Notes: generated from the letters alone by a model not told the origin. Positions 25,246 to 33,992 are shown, counted from the first letter of the stretch. The stretch is DNA of 64,000 nt from Gordonia effusa NBRC 100432 (GCF_000241305.1 NZ_BAEH01000018.1:62001-126000); one strand, 5' to 3'. Translations and numbers: made by a program.

Positions 25246-27081
25246 TCAGAATGCCGCTTCGTCAAGCTCCATCACGTCATTGTCGATGTTCTCGACGATG
25301 CCGCGGGTAGAGGTCAGCAGCGGCAGCATATTCTTCGCGAAGAAGCTCGCGACCGCGACCTTGCCTTCGTAGAAGGCCTTGTCGTCGCCCGATGCGCCAC
25401 CGTCGAGCGCGGCCAGCGCGATCTCGGCCTGACGCAGCAGCAACCAGCCGATGAGCAGATCGCCGACGGCGAGCAGGAAGCGCACCGAACCGAGTCCGAC
25501 TTTGTACAGTTCCTTCGGGTTCTCCTGGGCGCCCATCAGGAAGCCGGTCAGCGTCGCTGCCATTCCCTGGACATCCTCGAGTGCCGTCTTCAGCAGCGCG
25601 CGCTCGCCCTTGAGGCGACCGTCGACCGCGTCGGATTCGATGAAGGTCGAGATCTCGCCGGCGACGTGGGCCAGAGCCTGGCCCTTGTCGCGAATGATCT
25701 TGCGGAAGAAGAAGTCCTGCGCCTGAATGGCAGTGGTGCCCTCGTACAGCGAGTCGATCTTGGAGTCGCGGATGTATTGCTCGATCGGGTAATCCTGCAG
25801 GAAGCCCGAACCACCGAGAGTCTGCAGCGACTCGGTGAGCTTTTCGTAGGCACGCTCGGAGCCGACACCCTTGACGATCGGGAGCAGCAGGTCGTTGATC
25901 TTGAACGCGAGGTCGGCGTCGGCGCCGGAGACGATCTTGGCCGCGGCGGCGTCCTGATGCGATGCGGTGTAGAGATAGACCGCGCGCAGGCCCTCGGCGT
26001 ATGCCTTCTGGGTCATCAACGAGCGACGCACATCGGGATGATGGGTGATGGTGACGCGCGGGGCGGTCTTGTCGGTCATCTGAGTGAGGTCGGCACCCTG
26101 GACGCGCTCCTTGGCGTACTCGAGTGCGTTGAGGTAACCGGTCGACAGCGTCGAGATGGCCTTGGTGCCGACCATCATGCGTGCGTGCTCGATGACGTCG
26201 AACATCTGCGCAATACCGTTGTGGATCTCACCCACGAGCCAGCCCTTGGCCGGAGTGCCGTGCAGACCGAAAGACAGCTCACACGTGGTCGAGGCCTTGA
26301 GGCCCATCTTGTGCTCGACATTGGTGACGAAGACGCCGTTGCGCTCGCCGAATTCCTGGGTTTCGAAGTCGAAGTGCGTCTTGGGCACATAGAACAGCGA
26401 TAGGCCCTTGGTGCCCGGTCCGGCACCCTCCGGACGAGCCAGGACGAGGTGGAAGGTGTTCTCGAACATGTCGTCGGCGTCGGCCGAGGTGATGAACCGC
26501 TTCACGCCCTCGATATGCCAGGTGCCGTCTTCCTGCTGGGTGGCCTTGGTGCGGCCGGCGCCGACGTCGGATCCGGCGTCGGGCTCGGTTAGGACCATGG
26601 TCGCGCCCCAGCCGCGCTCGGCGATGATCTGGGCCCATTTCTTCTGCTCGTCAGTGCCGTTGTTGTAGAAGACCTGCGCGAACGACGGTCCGGCCATGTA
26701 CATGAAGGCCGCGGGTTGCGCGCCGAGCAACAACTCGCCGATGGCCCATTTGAGAGTCGACGGAACCGGAATGCCACCCAATTCCTCGTGGAGACCGGTC
26801 ATGGCCCATCCGGATTCCCCGAGGGTCGCGACTGCCTTCTTGAAACCTTCGCCGATCGAGACCGAGTGGGTTTCCGGGTCGAAGACCGGCGGATTGCGAT
26901 CGATCTCCGCGAATGGCTCGGCGATCGGGCCTTCACTGAGCGCCTTGACCTCGCGCAGCATTTCTTGCGCGGTGTCATGGTCCAAGTCGCCGAACTCGCC
27001 GGTCTCGAGCACCTTGTCCAGGTTGAACAGTTCGAAGAGGTTGAACTGTAGATCGCGTACGTTGCTCTTGTAATGGCCCAT
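25246..27081 (-). CDS. fadE5: Acyl-CoA dehydrogenase FadE5
   Basis: 611 residues, the length of the long FadE5 type rather than the 380-residue kind. It opens [30 protein letters not shown], the FadE5 N-terminal extension, and carries the flavin-binding [19 protein letters not shown] and the catalytic-base region [19 protein letters not shown]. Mycobacterial FadE5 oxidises acyl-CoAs of a broad chain-length range. AAAGGAAAG stands before ATG 27081. In M. tuberculosis it lies beside fadA2 (Rv0243-Rv0244c); here 6.6 kb of VanW, dehydrogenase, HNH and hipBA genes separate them, yet the same palindrome stands in front of it. Confidence 0.93.
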   Translation of the reverse strand: MGHYKSNVRDLQFNLFELFNLDKVLETGEFGDLDHDTAQEMLREVKALSEGPIAEPFAEIDRNPPVFDPETHSVSIGEGFKKAVATLGESGWAMTGLHEELGGIPVPSTLKWAIGELLLGAQPAAFMYMAGPSFAQVFYNNGTDEQKKWAQIIAERGWGATMVLTEPDAGSDVGAGRTKATQQEDGTWHIEGVKRFITSADADDMFENTFHLVLARPEGAGPGTKGLSLFYVPKTHFDFETQEFGERNGVFVTNVEHKMGLKASTTCELSFGLHGTPAKGWLVGEIHNGIAQMFDVIEHARMMVGTKAISTLSTGYLNALEYAKERVQGADLTQMTDKTAPRVTITHHPDVRRSLMTQKAYAEGLRAVYLYTASHQDAAAAKIVSGADADLAFKINDLLLPIVKGVGSERAYEKLTESLQTLGGSGFLQDYPIEQYIRDSKIDSLYEGTTAIQAQDFFFRKIIRDKGQALAHVAGEISTFIESDAVDGRLKGERALLKTALEDVQGMAATLTGFLMGAQENPKELYKVGLGSVRFLLAVGDLLIGWLLLRQAEIALAALDGGASGDDKAFYEGKVAVASFFAKNMLPLLTSTRGIVENIDNDVMELDEAAF

Positions 27082-27126
27082 ATCTGGCTTTCCTTTACTC
27101 GCGGGCTGAGTCCCAGGCGAGCTATG

Positions 27127-27140
27127 TTACTCGCCAGTAA
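27127..27140. promoter_or_regulatory. TTACT-CGCC-AGTAA palindrome upstream of fadE5
   Basis: Perfect five-base arms about 46 bp before the fadE5 ATG. Third copy of the motif seen before the lipid-locus TetR and between fabG4 and fadA2. Confidence 0.68.
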
Positions 27141-27225
27141 TAAGGTCAGAATACTCCCACGGAAAAGATCAGACAACTCGGTACTGCTGTGATCTGCACA
27201 AGCTGACACCGCTAGGTGGCGTGAG

Positions 27226-28002
27226 TCACTCCGGGAGAACTTCGCGCAGATAGGCCAGGTCGTCGGCGACGCCTTCGGCGGGAGTTTCCAGCACGACCGG
27301 TGACTGCGCGCTGCGAACCACCTCGACGAGCACGTCGGGATCGATATGCCCCGATGCCAGATTCGCGTGCCGGTCACGTCCGGAATCGAACTCGTCGCGC
27401 GAATTGTTTAGATGGATAAGGTCGATGCGCCCGGTTATGCCGCGCACCCGCTCGACCAGCCCGACCAGATCTTCGCCGCCGGCCCACGCATGGCAGGTAT
27501 CGAGGCAGAAGCCGACGCCGTCGAAGTGGCCGACCGCGTCCCAGAGTCGCTCGATTGATTCGAGTGTCCGCGCCATCGCATGATCGCCCCCCGCGGTGTT
27601 CTCGATCAAAATCGGAACGCCGAAGCCGCCTTTGTCGGCCTGGCGTTCGAAGAGCTTGGCCCAGTTCTCGAATCCTTTCGCCGAGTCTTCGCCGTCGCGC
27701 AGATGTCCGCCGTGTACCACCAGCCCGATTGCGCCGAGTTCAGCCGCGGCCGCCGCTTGTTGTTCGACCGCTTTTCGCGACGGCATGCGGAGCCGGTTGT
27801 TCAAGCTTGCGACGTTGATCTGATAGCTAGAATGCACGACGACGTCGATCGGCGAGTTACGAATCTCATCGGCGTGTGGATGGGATTCTGGCTTCTTCCA
27901 ACTCTGCGGGTCGGTGACGAACATCTGATAGATGTCGATCCCCAGCTCCTCGGCCGTTGCAACGGGATTGGCGTCTTCACGAAGGTGTGCTCCAATGCGC
28001 AT
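27226..28002 (-). CDS. nfo: Endonuclease IV (AP endonuclease, Nfo)
   Basis: 258 residues of the AP endonuclease 2 family. The metal-binding segments are all present: VVHSSYQIN, LVVHGGHLRDG, ILIENTAGG, GFCLDTCHAWAGG and IHLNNSRDEFDSGRDRHANLASGHI, supplying the His, Glu and Asp ligands of the trinuclear zinc site. It cuts DNA 5' of abasic sites in base-excision repair. ATG 28002 starts MRIGAHLRED as in mycobacterial End/Nfo. It reads toward fadE5, with 144 bp between them that contain the fadE5 operator. The small gene upstream ends 20 bp away and may be co-transcribed. Confidence 0.92.
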   Translation of the reverse strand: MRIGAHLREDANPVATAEELGIDIYQMFVTDPQSWKKPESHPHADEIRNSPIDVVVHSSYQINVASLNNRLRMPSRKAVEQQAAAAAELGAIGLVVHGGHLRDGEDSAKGFENWAKLFERQADKGGFGVPILIENTAGGDHAMARTLESIERLWDAVGHFDGVGFCLDTCHAWAGGEDLVGLVERVRGITGRIDLIHLNNSRDEFDSGRDRHANLASGHIDPDVLVEVVRSAQSPVVLETPAEGVADDLAYLREVLPE

Positions 28003-28022
28003 ACGTCAACCTTAAAGCGGTC

Positions 28023-28238
28023 TCAATCGTCGATGCATAATTCCGTCTCGATACTGATCGGTACTCCTTGAGCGATCAGCAGACTGCATGGTGTCGAAGT
28101 GTCCGGATATAGCGTCAGCCACTGGTGGCGTTGTGCTTGATCGCCGTAGACGGAGTTCAGCGTGCGGTTGAGCCGGGCCTCTCCCTCCTTGTTGAGGAAG
28201 TATTTGTGGCCCGCGTAGTTGAGATACCGGTTGGGCAC
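28023..28238 (-). CDS. Small hypothetical protein upstream of nfo
   Basis: 71 residues (MPNRYLNYAGHKYFLNKEGEARLNRTL...) from GTG 28238. A strong AGGAGG six bases upstream and close spacing to nfo make it a credible gene rather than a chance frame. There is no signal peptide or membrane segment; two cysteines lie in the C-terminal half (PCSLLIAQ, TELCIDD). I do not recognise a family. A role beside endonuclease IV is possible only by position. Confidence 0.6.
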   Translation of the reverse strand: MPNRYLNYAGHKYFLNKEGEARLNRTLNSVYGDQAQRHQWLTLYPDTSTPCSLLIAQGVPISIETELCIDD

Positions 28239-28299
28239 GTTGGCCTCCTGCCGCGAGTGTGATCGGTGTCACCAGCCTAATGTCGCTTACCCTTGTGGC

Positions 28300-28728
28300 G
28301 TGAGGTTTCGTCGTCAGCGATCGCAGATGCCGCGGCTGCTGCTGTTGTTGGCGACGGCGGGGGCGGTATTCCTGATGCATTCGGCATTTGGCAGCCACTG
28401 CGCCGGCGCCATGCCGATGCACCACGCGGAGTCGGCGATGCCCGACGTCGTCACAATGGACGTCCATCATGGCGCCTCGATGACTTCGGTGGCCGACGCC
28501 CGCACTGTCGAAAAGGCCAGTGCGCCATCTGATTGCGTCATGCCTGGCTCGTGCACCTTCGTCCTGCCCGGTGCTACCGCGATCATAGTCTTGGCGATCC
28601 TGGTTCTGACCGTCTTCGGGCCGCGAGATCTATTCATACGCTTGGTGATTCCGCGTCGTGTCGTGCTTGGGCGGCCACCGCCCTGGGCTATCGCGACGCA
28701 CCTGAGCCTTGGGGTGTTATTGCGCTGA
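28300..28728 (+). CDS. DUF6153-like small membrane protein
   Basis: 142 residues from GTG 28300 (MRFRRQRSQMPRLLLLLATAGAVFLMHSAFG). A signal-like first helix, a His/Met-rich exported loop (HCAGAMPMHHAESAMPDVVTMDVHHGASM) with conserved-looking cysteines (SDCVMPGSC), and a second helix (ATAIIVLAILVLTVFG) follow. The pattern matches DUF6153 proteins that commonly precede DUF305 lipoproteins in actinobacteria. The His and Met residues suggest copper handling. The frame is open further upstream, but that would overlap the divergent small gene. Confidence 0.7.
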   Translation: MRFRRQRSQMPRLLLLLATAGAVFLMHSAFGSHCAGAMPMHHAESAMPDVVTMDVHHGASMTSVADARTVEKASAPSDCVMPGSCTFVLPGATAIIVLAILVLTVFGPRDLFIRLVIPRRVVLGRPPPWAIATHLSLGVLLR

Positions 28729-28821
28729 TCGACGCACCGGTGGACGCGTCGATCTAATTAGGCGTTCGTTCGACCGGCTTCGTCGATTCGAGAAAATCAC
28801 CCCTTTGGCTTAAGGAAACCA

Positions 28822-29433
28822 ATGTCTTTCAAACGCAATTCAATTCGTGCTGCCCTCATAATCGGTGGCGCGGCAATTCTGGTCGCCGGCTGCGGCACCG
28901 ATACGGATTCGACTCATACCGACCATTCCTCGGCGCCGATGTCGGTTACGTCGACATCGCTGCCGGCCTCGTCAGTCGCACAACATAATTCGGCGGATGT
29001 GATGTTCAACCAGATGATGATCCCCCATCACGCGCAGGCCGTAACGATGGCCGCGCTGGTGGCCACGAGAACGAGCAATGAGAAAGTCCGACGACTGGCG
29101 TCGGCGATCAAGGCCGCGCAGCAACCCGAGATCGATCAGATGACCGCCCGACTGCGTGCGTGGGGCCAACCCACCGAACTGGCCGAACACGGTGGGCACC
29201 GAATGACCGGAATGATATCCGAGGATGAGATGGCCCAACTGACCTCGGCACGAGACACGGCCTTCGATCGACTCTGGCTGCAGATGATGGTGCGTCACCA
29301 CGAAGGCGCGGTGACGATGGCTAATGCCGTGCTCACCGACGGAACCGATCCCGATACCCGAAAACTGGCGTCGGCGATCAAGGTCGCGCAGCAGGCAGAG
29401 ATAAAGCAGATGACCGCTTTGCTCGGACAGTAG
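28822..29433 (+). CDS. DUF305 lipoprotein, duplicated His-rich four-helix domain
   Basis: 203 residues; signal and lipobox LVAGC with Cys24, so anchored on the outer face of the membrane. The DUF305 domain is internally duplicated with a 90-residue offset: MMIPHHAQAVTMA (65-77) and MMVRHHEGAVTMA (155-167), each followed by LASAIKxAQQxEIxQMTAxL. The paired histidines and methionines suit metal binding; family members are linked with copper resistance. It follows the DUF6153 gene by 93 bp and a strong terminator stands 50 bp after the stop. The metal is inferred, not shown. Confidence 0.85.
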   Translation: MSFKRNSIRAALIIGGAAILVAGCGTDTDSTHTDHSSAPMSVTSTSLPASSVAQHNSADVMFNQMMIPHHAQAVTMAALVATRTSNEKVRRLASAIKAAQQPEIDQMTARLRAWGQPTELAEHGGHRMTGMISEDEMAQLTSARDTAFDRLWLQMMVRHHEGAVTMANAVLTDGTDPDTRKLASAIKVAQQAEIKQMTALLGQ

Positions 29434-29484
29434 GGCTCGAACGGATAGCAACTCGAACGGGCACAAACTCAGACGGGAGAAAAT

Positions 29485-29515
29485 GAAGGGGCCCGCCGAT
29501 CAGGCGGGCCCCTTC
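29485..29515. terminator. Bidirectional terminator between DUF305 and DUF4185 genes
   Basis: Perfect 13-bp arms GAAGGGGCCCGCC (29485-29497) and GGCGGGCCCCTTC (29503-29515) with a five-base loop, between convergent genes ending at 29433 and 29537. Confidence 0.88.
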
Positions 29516-29536
29516 GTCAAAAGTGTTGGTCGGCAA

Positions 29537-30604
29537 CTACTTTCGCAGCGACAGCCGCATCAGGTACACCTGGTAGCCCAGCGAGATCGAGTAGGTGAAG
29601 TACAACGTCGGGCTACTTAGTGACCAGGGGTGGATATAGGGCGCGTAGCCGGAGTACGGATCATTCTCTGGCACAACGGTTTGACCGCTGGTCCAGGGTC
29701 CTTCCGGGCGATCCGCGGTTCGCAGCACGACGCCGTTCCGCGTGGCCAGCGAGATGTACTTGCCCAGATACTTGTTGTAGGCCACCGAGAGTTCGCCGGT
29801 CGGCGCCGACATCACCGGAGTCGCGGCACCGGTGTTGCCCTTTACCCATTTACCCCACGAGAAGTATTCGTAGGCGCCGAGGTTCTCGATCTTGGCTTCG
29901 GGGACGCGCGCCAGGTACACGGCGCCGGCCCGGCCGGGTGGGGTGCCGTAGATGTAGACATAACCGCCCTCTTTCATGAAGGCGCTCATCTGGAATTTTC
30001 GGTTACCCCCACCGTTGGGCCGAAAAGCGTTGACAGCCTTCCAGTCACGACCGTTATTACTCGAGACCGCCAGGCCCGAGAAGCGGGTCTTCCAGGTACC
30101 CGGATTGCCCCAGTGGTTAACAGCCATGATCGACATGTACTGCTTGCCGTTGGCGGCGACGCCGGCCGTCGGGATGATGGTGATTTCTCGTGCGGTTGGC
30201 TTGAGTAGACGCTTCGCGTGACCTGGCCGTCCTACGTGACCGGAAAAGGTCATGCCGTTCGCGAGGTTGTGGTCGCGACTCTTGAGCAGCACGTTGGAGC
30301 GCCAGTAGAACATTTCGCCGTACAGCCACGACCAACCGTTGATCGACTGGGTATCGCCGAAGGCCGCCATGATCTCGCCGTGGCCGTTGTCCCACAGCAC
30401 GCCAAGGTCGGTGCCGAAGACGTTGTACTTGCCGATGGTGTCGTTGATCGCGCCCGGACCGGTGAGGCGCGCGACGATCGTCCCCTTACCCGCGGCACCC
30501 GGCGCTGCCGATGCGGATGGCGCGGAAGCCATTCCGAGCATCATCGCGGCACTGATCGTGGCGATCGTGGCAGCTGTCCTTAGTCTGGCGAATCGTGAGA
30601 CCAT
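29537..30604 (-). CDS. Secreted DUF4185 protein, candidate endo-D-arabinanase (GH183-like)
   Basis: 355 residues from ATG 30604, with a signal peptide (RTAATIATISAAMMLGMASAPSASA). The mature part is a beta-propeller-like DUF4185 domain: VFGTDLGVLWDNGHGEIMAAFGDTQS, FQMSAFMKEGGYVYIYGTPPGR, and ELSVAYNKYLGKYISLATRNG. DUF4185 members from mycobacteria and gut bacteria have been shown to cut D-arabinan, which fits an organism with AftD-made arabinan, so remodelling of arabinogalactan or lipoarabinomannan is the likely job. The exact catalytic acids are not assigned here. It is a single gene with its own start region next to the thioesterase gene. Confidence 0.75.
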   Translation of the reverse strand: MVSRFARLRTAATIATISAAMMLGMASAPSASAAPGAAGKGTIVARLTGPGAINDTIGKYNVFGTDLGVLWDNGHGEIMAAFGDTQSINGWSWLYGEMFYWRSNVLLKSRDHNLANGMTFSGHVGRPGHAKRLLKPTAREITIIPTAGVAANGKQYMSIMAVNHWGNPGTWKTRFSGLAVSSNNGRDWKAVNAFRPNGGGNRKFQMSAFMKEGGYVYIYGTPPGRAGAVYLARVPEAKIENLGAYEYFSWGKWVKGNTGAATPVMSAPTGELSVAYNKYLGKYISLATRNGVVLRTADRPEGPWTSGQTVVPENDPYSGYAPYIHPWSLSSPTLYFTYSISLGYQVYLMRLSLRK

Positions 30605-30686
30605 GCGAGGGACCTTATCAAGGAATGGTCTCGGTCTACACATTGTCGTGACCAAGTTCCGGTAGAGGCCTTACCCGCCGTTGAAA

Positions 30687-31532
30687 CTATCCTTCGGCAT
30701 ATCTTTCACGGGTATCCACAACGGTGAAATCTATTTCCGCTGCCGCATTATTGACGCCGACAACAGCGCCGGTCGCGAACTGCCCGCTAGCGTCGTAAAG
30801 GCTTGCCGTACTTGTGGAAATACCATCGAACTCGACATGCGAATCGGTTTCCACGATGACCCGGCCATCATGTGGCAGGCGGGCGAGTACGACGGTGAGG
30901 TCGCAGTTTATGAACCCGATGCCGCCGCTGCCCCAGTTTCCAACCAGGCTGGTTGATTCCGCCGCGATCACCGTACGCACGAATGGAGTGAGTGGTTCGT
31001 TCGTGACAATGGGAACACCAGCTGTCCACAGTCGTTTGCGGACCGGCGCCTGCATCGGCGACATGTCATGCGACCACACCGGATCGGCGTCGTCGGCTCT
31101 GCTGAAGTAGCTGAGGAGGTCGTCAGCGGGTACTTCTGGCCCAGTTGGATACTCGGCGGGTCGCTCCCAACGTTCGCCCGGCGGATTGGTCGACTCGCGC
31201 ACGAATACCGTGGTCGACCGTCCGACTGTTACCGGCTCGGGGGAGTCGGCGCGATACTGCACTACGTCGACTTCGACCACGCGGATCCGCCCACCGTCGC
31301 GGACCACCCGCCCGACGGTATCGGTCGGGTCCGTGCGGGCGGCTTTGAACAGGTCAATGGTGAAGCGCGCCGGACGAAATCCATTGCGGCCGAATTCCGC
31401 CTCTGCCCGGCGGGCCGCGACACCGCATACCGCCGGACCGTGCAGAGTATTCGGCGCCCACAAACTGTGGGAATACCTCGTCGGATATAACCGGCCGTCG
31501 TCGGACGGTTCGAAGAAAGCGGTGGGAGCCAT
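30687..31532 (-). CDS. Thioesterase-family protein (double hotdog, TesB-like)
   Basis: 281 residues with an N-terminal hotdog region (RYSHSLWAPNTLHGPAVCGVAARRAEAEFG, then FTIDLFKAARTDPTDTVGRVVRDGGRIRVVEVDVVQ) and a second half ending in TASLYDASGQFATGAVVGVNN. These are the hallmarks of actinobacterial acyl-CoA thioesterase-like proteins. It probably hydrolyses an acyl-CoA in the cytoplasm; the chain length is unknown. Start near 31532, divergent from the HdeD-like gene. The DUF4185 gene begins 82 bp downstream on the same strand. Confidence 0.72.
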   Translation of the reverse strand: MAPTAFFEPSDDGRLYPTRYSHSLWAPNTLHGPAVCGVAARRAEAEFGRNGFRPARFTIDLFKAARTDPTDTVGRVVRDGGRIRVVEVDVVQYRADSPEPVTVGRSTTVFVRESTNPPGERWERPAEYPTGPEVPADDLLSYFSRADDADPVWSHDMSPMQAPVRKRLWTAGVPIVTNEPLTPFVRTVIAAESTSLVGNWGSGGIGFINCDLTVVLARLPHDGRVIVETDSHVEFDGISTSTASLYDASGQFATGAVVGVNNAAAEIDFTVVDTRERYAEG

Positions 31533-31597
31533 TCCGCCATCATCGCATCGTCATAGCAAACTGGTCGTAGACGGGGCGGGCAGAAGACTGCGGGATT

Positions 31598-32215
31598 ATG
31601 CTGTCCCCTATGACATTTGCAATCAACGTCAGACAGTACCCGGGCGAGTTGATCAATATGGTTCGTACCACGATCATCGTGACCGCTGTGCTGGGAATCG
31701 CGTTGGGTGTGGCGATTCTGGTGTGGCCCAAGGCAACTCTCATCGTTGCGGCGACGCTGTTCGGGCTCTCGTTGATCGCAACCGGACTACTGCGGATCTA
31801 TCAGGCGGCGGTGGCGTCATTCTTGTCTACCGGATGGCGAATCCTGTTGGGTGTCTTCGGTATTGCCATCCTTGTGCTTGGCATTGTGGCGCTGTTCCAT
31901 CCCGCCGAATCGCTCTACCTGCTCGCCATATTCATCGGCGTCGGATGGCTGATGCAGGGTATCGGGGAACTTTTCGCGATCGGCAGCGGTGCGAAACACT
32001 CGCCCACGTGGCTGCTGGTGGTGTCCGGCATCATTTCGATAGTCGCCGGCGTGGTGATGATTGCGATGCCAGGCCTCGCGTTGGCAACATTCCTATGGGT
32101 AGGTGCGATTCTGCTGATTGCCGTGAGTATCGCGAGCCTTTTCACGCTTCCCAAGAAGGTTGACGTGGCCGGTCTCGACGGGAGCGGAACGGCCGGGTCG
32201 CCGCTACAAAGCTAG
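31598..32215 (+). CDS. HdeD/DUF308 family membrane protein
   Basis: 205 residues with six membrane helices in the DUF308 pattern: TIIVTAVLGIALGVAILVWP, TLIVAATLFGLSLIATGLLRI, WRILLGVFGIAILVLGIVALF, YLLAIFIGVGWLMQGIGELFAIGSG, WLLVVSGIISIVAGVVMIAMP and LATFLWVGAILLIAVSIASLF. E. coli HdeD takes part in acid resistance, but most members have no known role. Starts at 31598, 31610 or 31658 are possible; the last gives the usual family N-terminus (MVRTTIIV). The end overlaps the convergent TPR-like gene by 12 bp. Confidence 0.8.
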   Translation: MLSPMTFAINVRQYPGELINMVRTTIIVTAVLGIALGVAILVWPKATLIVAATLFGLSLIATGLLRIYQAAVASFLSTGWRILLGVFGIAILVLGIVALFHPAESLYLLAIFIGVGWLMQGIGELFAIGSGAKHSPTWLLVVSGIISIVAGVVMIAMPGLALATFLWVGAILLIAVSIASLFTLPKKVDVAGLDGSGTAGSPLQS

Positions 32216-32758
32216 GCCGTCCACCGTCAGCGCCGCTTTTGCCGATGTCGCGTCCGCGGCTACCGACCCAATGAGGTCGTTGAGTGCCGTCACCACATCG
32301 AGTGAATGCGCGAGCGAGGCCGCGTCGATCAGCGGTGCCGGATTAACGTCGGCGCGATGGGCCGCGACCGCGCCGAGGAGTCTGCGGGCAGCGGTGGGAT
32401 CGTTGTCCCACAACGCATCCGCGGTCGACAGATACAGCGTCAGCGCGGGTGGTAGCTGGCCGATGTGAAGCATGGCCCACGCCCACCGCTTCGCGACGTC
32501 GACGGTGTCTCTTTGCGCTCGGCCATGTGTGCGAATGTACTTGCCGTGCAGCTCTTTACAGAGCGGCATGCTGTCCGACCACAGCTCGAGGTGGTACATA
32601 CAGCGCACGCAGGAATGCAGATTGGCCAGGTACATCGGCGAGTACGGACCTTCGCGCCGGCCGCGGATCTCCCGGAGTACCGAATATTCGGCAAGAGCGT
32701 GCACATATTCGCCGTGGGCTTCGAACTCCTCGGCGTCGGTCTGCATCTCTTCGATCAT
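32204..32758 (-). CDS. Helical-repeat (TPR-like) hypothetical protein
   Basis: 184 residues from ATG 32758 (MIEEMQTDAEEFEAHGEYVHALAEYSVLREIRG). It is mostly alpha helical with TPR-like pairs (HALAEYSVLREI, YLANLHSCVRCMYHLELWSDSMPLCKELH, VAKRWAWAMLHIGQLPPALTLYLSTADAL) and no signal peptide. I do not recognise a specific family; helical repeats usually mediate protein contacts. The open frame upstream to 32896 overlaps the divergent DUF5709 start and is not used. Confidence 0.6.
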   Translation of the reverse strand: MIEEMQTDAEEFEAHGEYVHALAEYSVLREIRGRREGPYSPMYLANLHSCVRCMYHLELWSDSMPLCKELHGKYIRTHGRAQRDTVDVAKRWAWAMLHIGQLPPALTLYLSTADALWDNDPTAARRLLGAVAAHRADVNPAPLIDAASLAHSLDVVTALNDLIGSVAADATSAKAALTVDGLAL

Positions 32759-32845
32759 GGTGTCATTCTGACCTGGCCAGCGGCGTTTCGCAGGAGGTTC
32801 CGCGCAACCGGTCATGCTGGCCGATTGCGTGGCAGACTTGGCTAT

Positions 32846-33241
32846 ATGAGCGACGATATTGGTGGCACCGACTACGACATCGACGACGATGATCAATTGC
32901 AGCCCGAAGACACCCTGGTAGACGACGGCATCGACGATGTCCTCGACGAGGGGTACTCGCCGCCCGAACGTGAACCGTGGGCGGCGCGCAACGGTCGGCT
33001 CGACGGCCCGGAGAATCTCGATCAGCGACTAGCCGAAGAACAACCCGACGTCACCGAATTCGACGCGGTCGAGCCGCTTGAAGGTGCCTCAGGTGCGCGT
33101 GCCGGTCGACTCGTCGCACCGGACGAGGGCACTGGCGAGGATACCGAATCTGAACTTCTCGCTTCCGACGTCGGAATCGACGGGGCCGCGGCCTCTGCGG
33201 AGGAAGCCGCGGTCCACTATGTCGACGAAGGGGATGAGTAG
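32846..33241 (+). CDS. DUF5709 acidic protein
   Basis: 131 residues, very acidic and probably unstructured in large part (DDIGGTDYDIDDDDQLQPEDTLVDDGIDDVLDEGYSPPEREPWA). The LDEGYSPPERE motif and the later DQRLAEEQPD and RAGRLVAPDEG are what I associate with actinobacterial DUF5709 proteins. No enzymatic residues are apparent. ATG 32846 starts the conserved part. It ends five bases before the convergent ClpC2-like gene. Confidence 0.75.
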   Translation: MSDDIGGTDYDIDDDDQLQPEDTLVDDGIDDVLDEGYSPPEREPWAARNGRLDGPENLDQRLAEEQPDVTEFDAVEPLEGASGARAGRLVAPDEGTGEDTESELLASDVGIDGAAASAEEAAVHYVDEGDE

Positions 33242-33246
33242 TCGGC

Positions 33247-33963
33247 TCAGCTCAACTCGTGTAGCTGGTCGAGTATTGCCTTCTCGAAGGAATCAGCTTG
33301 TGGGCCTGCTGATTCCAAAATCTTTCCTATCTGCGGGTCACTGAACAGCGCGATCAATAGGTGCTCGGTGCCGACGTAGTTATGGCCAAGTCGCAACGCG
33401 TGTTGCACCGTGTCTTCCAGTACTTTCTTGGCGGCGTCGTCATAGGGCACGACGGTCGACGCATCCGCGTCCCGACCGCCGTCGTCTGATGAAAGCTGTT
33501 GTGCCACAGTGTCTACATCGACGCCGAGCGCGATGAGTGTGAGCACGCCGAGCGACTTCTCCTCGGCCAAAACCCCGCGAGCCAGGTGGGCCGGTGTGGC
33601 GTATTCGGCCGATTCGCGAACCGCTAGATTATGCGCGGTCACCACTGCGTTGCGAGCGCGAGGAGTGAAGCGCGCGAACGGATTTGAGGCGGTGTCGTCG
33701 GGTGCGCTCGGCGTTTGTCCGACAAACCGCTTCTGCGCGGCCTGTTTACTGACTCCCATGCTGGTGCCGATCGCGGTCCAGGATGCGCCGGCGCGGCGCG
33801 CCTGATCGACGAAGTGTCCGATCAGTGCGTCGGCGACCTCGCCGAGGTGTTCGCCCGCGGTCACGGCGTCGGATAGTTGTTCGAGCGGATCGTCGTGAAT
33901 TTTGCGGATCGAGTCGATGAGGTCGCCGAGACGGACGTTGGTGAGGTTCTTCTTTTCGGTCAT
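33247..33963 (-). CDS. clpC2: ClpC2-like protein: helix-turn-helix plus Clp N-domain
   Basis: 238 residues. The first part has a helix-turn-helix (ARRAGASWTAIGTSMGVSKQAAQKRF, about 56-80). From about 95 it holds a Clp R/N domain pair (FTPRARNAVVTAHNLAVRESAEYATPAHLARGVL; ALRLGHNYVGTEHLLIALF), with no ATPase domain. Length and layout match M. tuberculosis ClpC2 (Rv2667), which mimics the ClpC1 N-domain, soaks up cyclomarin-type antibiotics and can control its own expression. A perfect 11-bp inverted repeat overlaps its ATG, in line with self-binding. It would protect the ClpC1P1P2 protease from N-domain ligands. Confidence 0.82.
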   Translation of the reverse strand: MTEKKNLTNVRLGDLIDSIRKIHDDPLEQLSDAVTAGEHLGEVADALIGHFVDQARRAGASWTAIGTSMGVSKQAAQKRFVGQTPSAPDDTASNPFARFTPRARNAVVTAHNLAVRESAEYATPAHLARGVLAEEKSLGVLTLIALGVDVDTVAQQLSSDDGGRDADASTVVPYDDAAKKVLEDTVQHALRLGHNYVGTEHLLIALFSDPQIGKILESAGPQADSFEKAILDQLHELS

Positions 33964-33986
33964 GCGTCAACCATAGGTTGACGCAT
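33962..33986. promoter_or_regulatory. Perfect inverted repeat over the clpC2-like start codon
   Basis: Arms ATGCGTCAACC (33962-33972) and GGTTGACGCAT (33976-33986) around ATA. On the minus strand it includes the start codon at 33963. Likely operator of the gene's own helix-turn-helix protein. Confidence 0.75.
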
Positions 33987-33992
33987 GAACTT

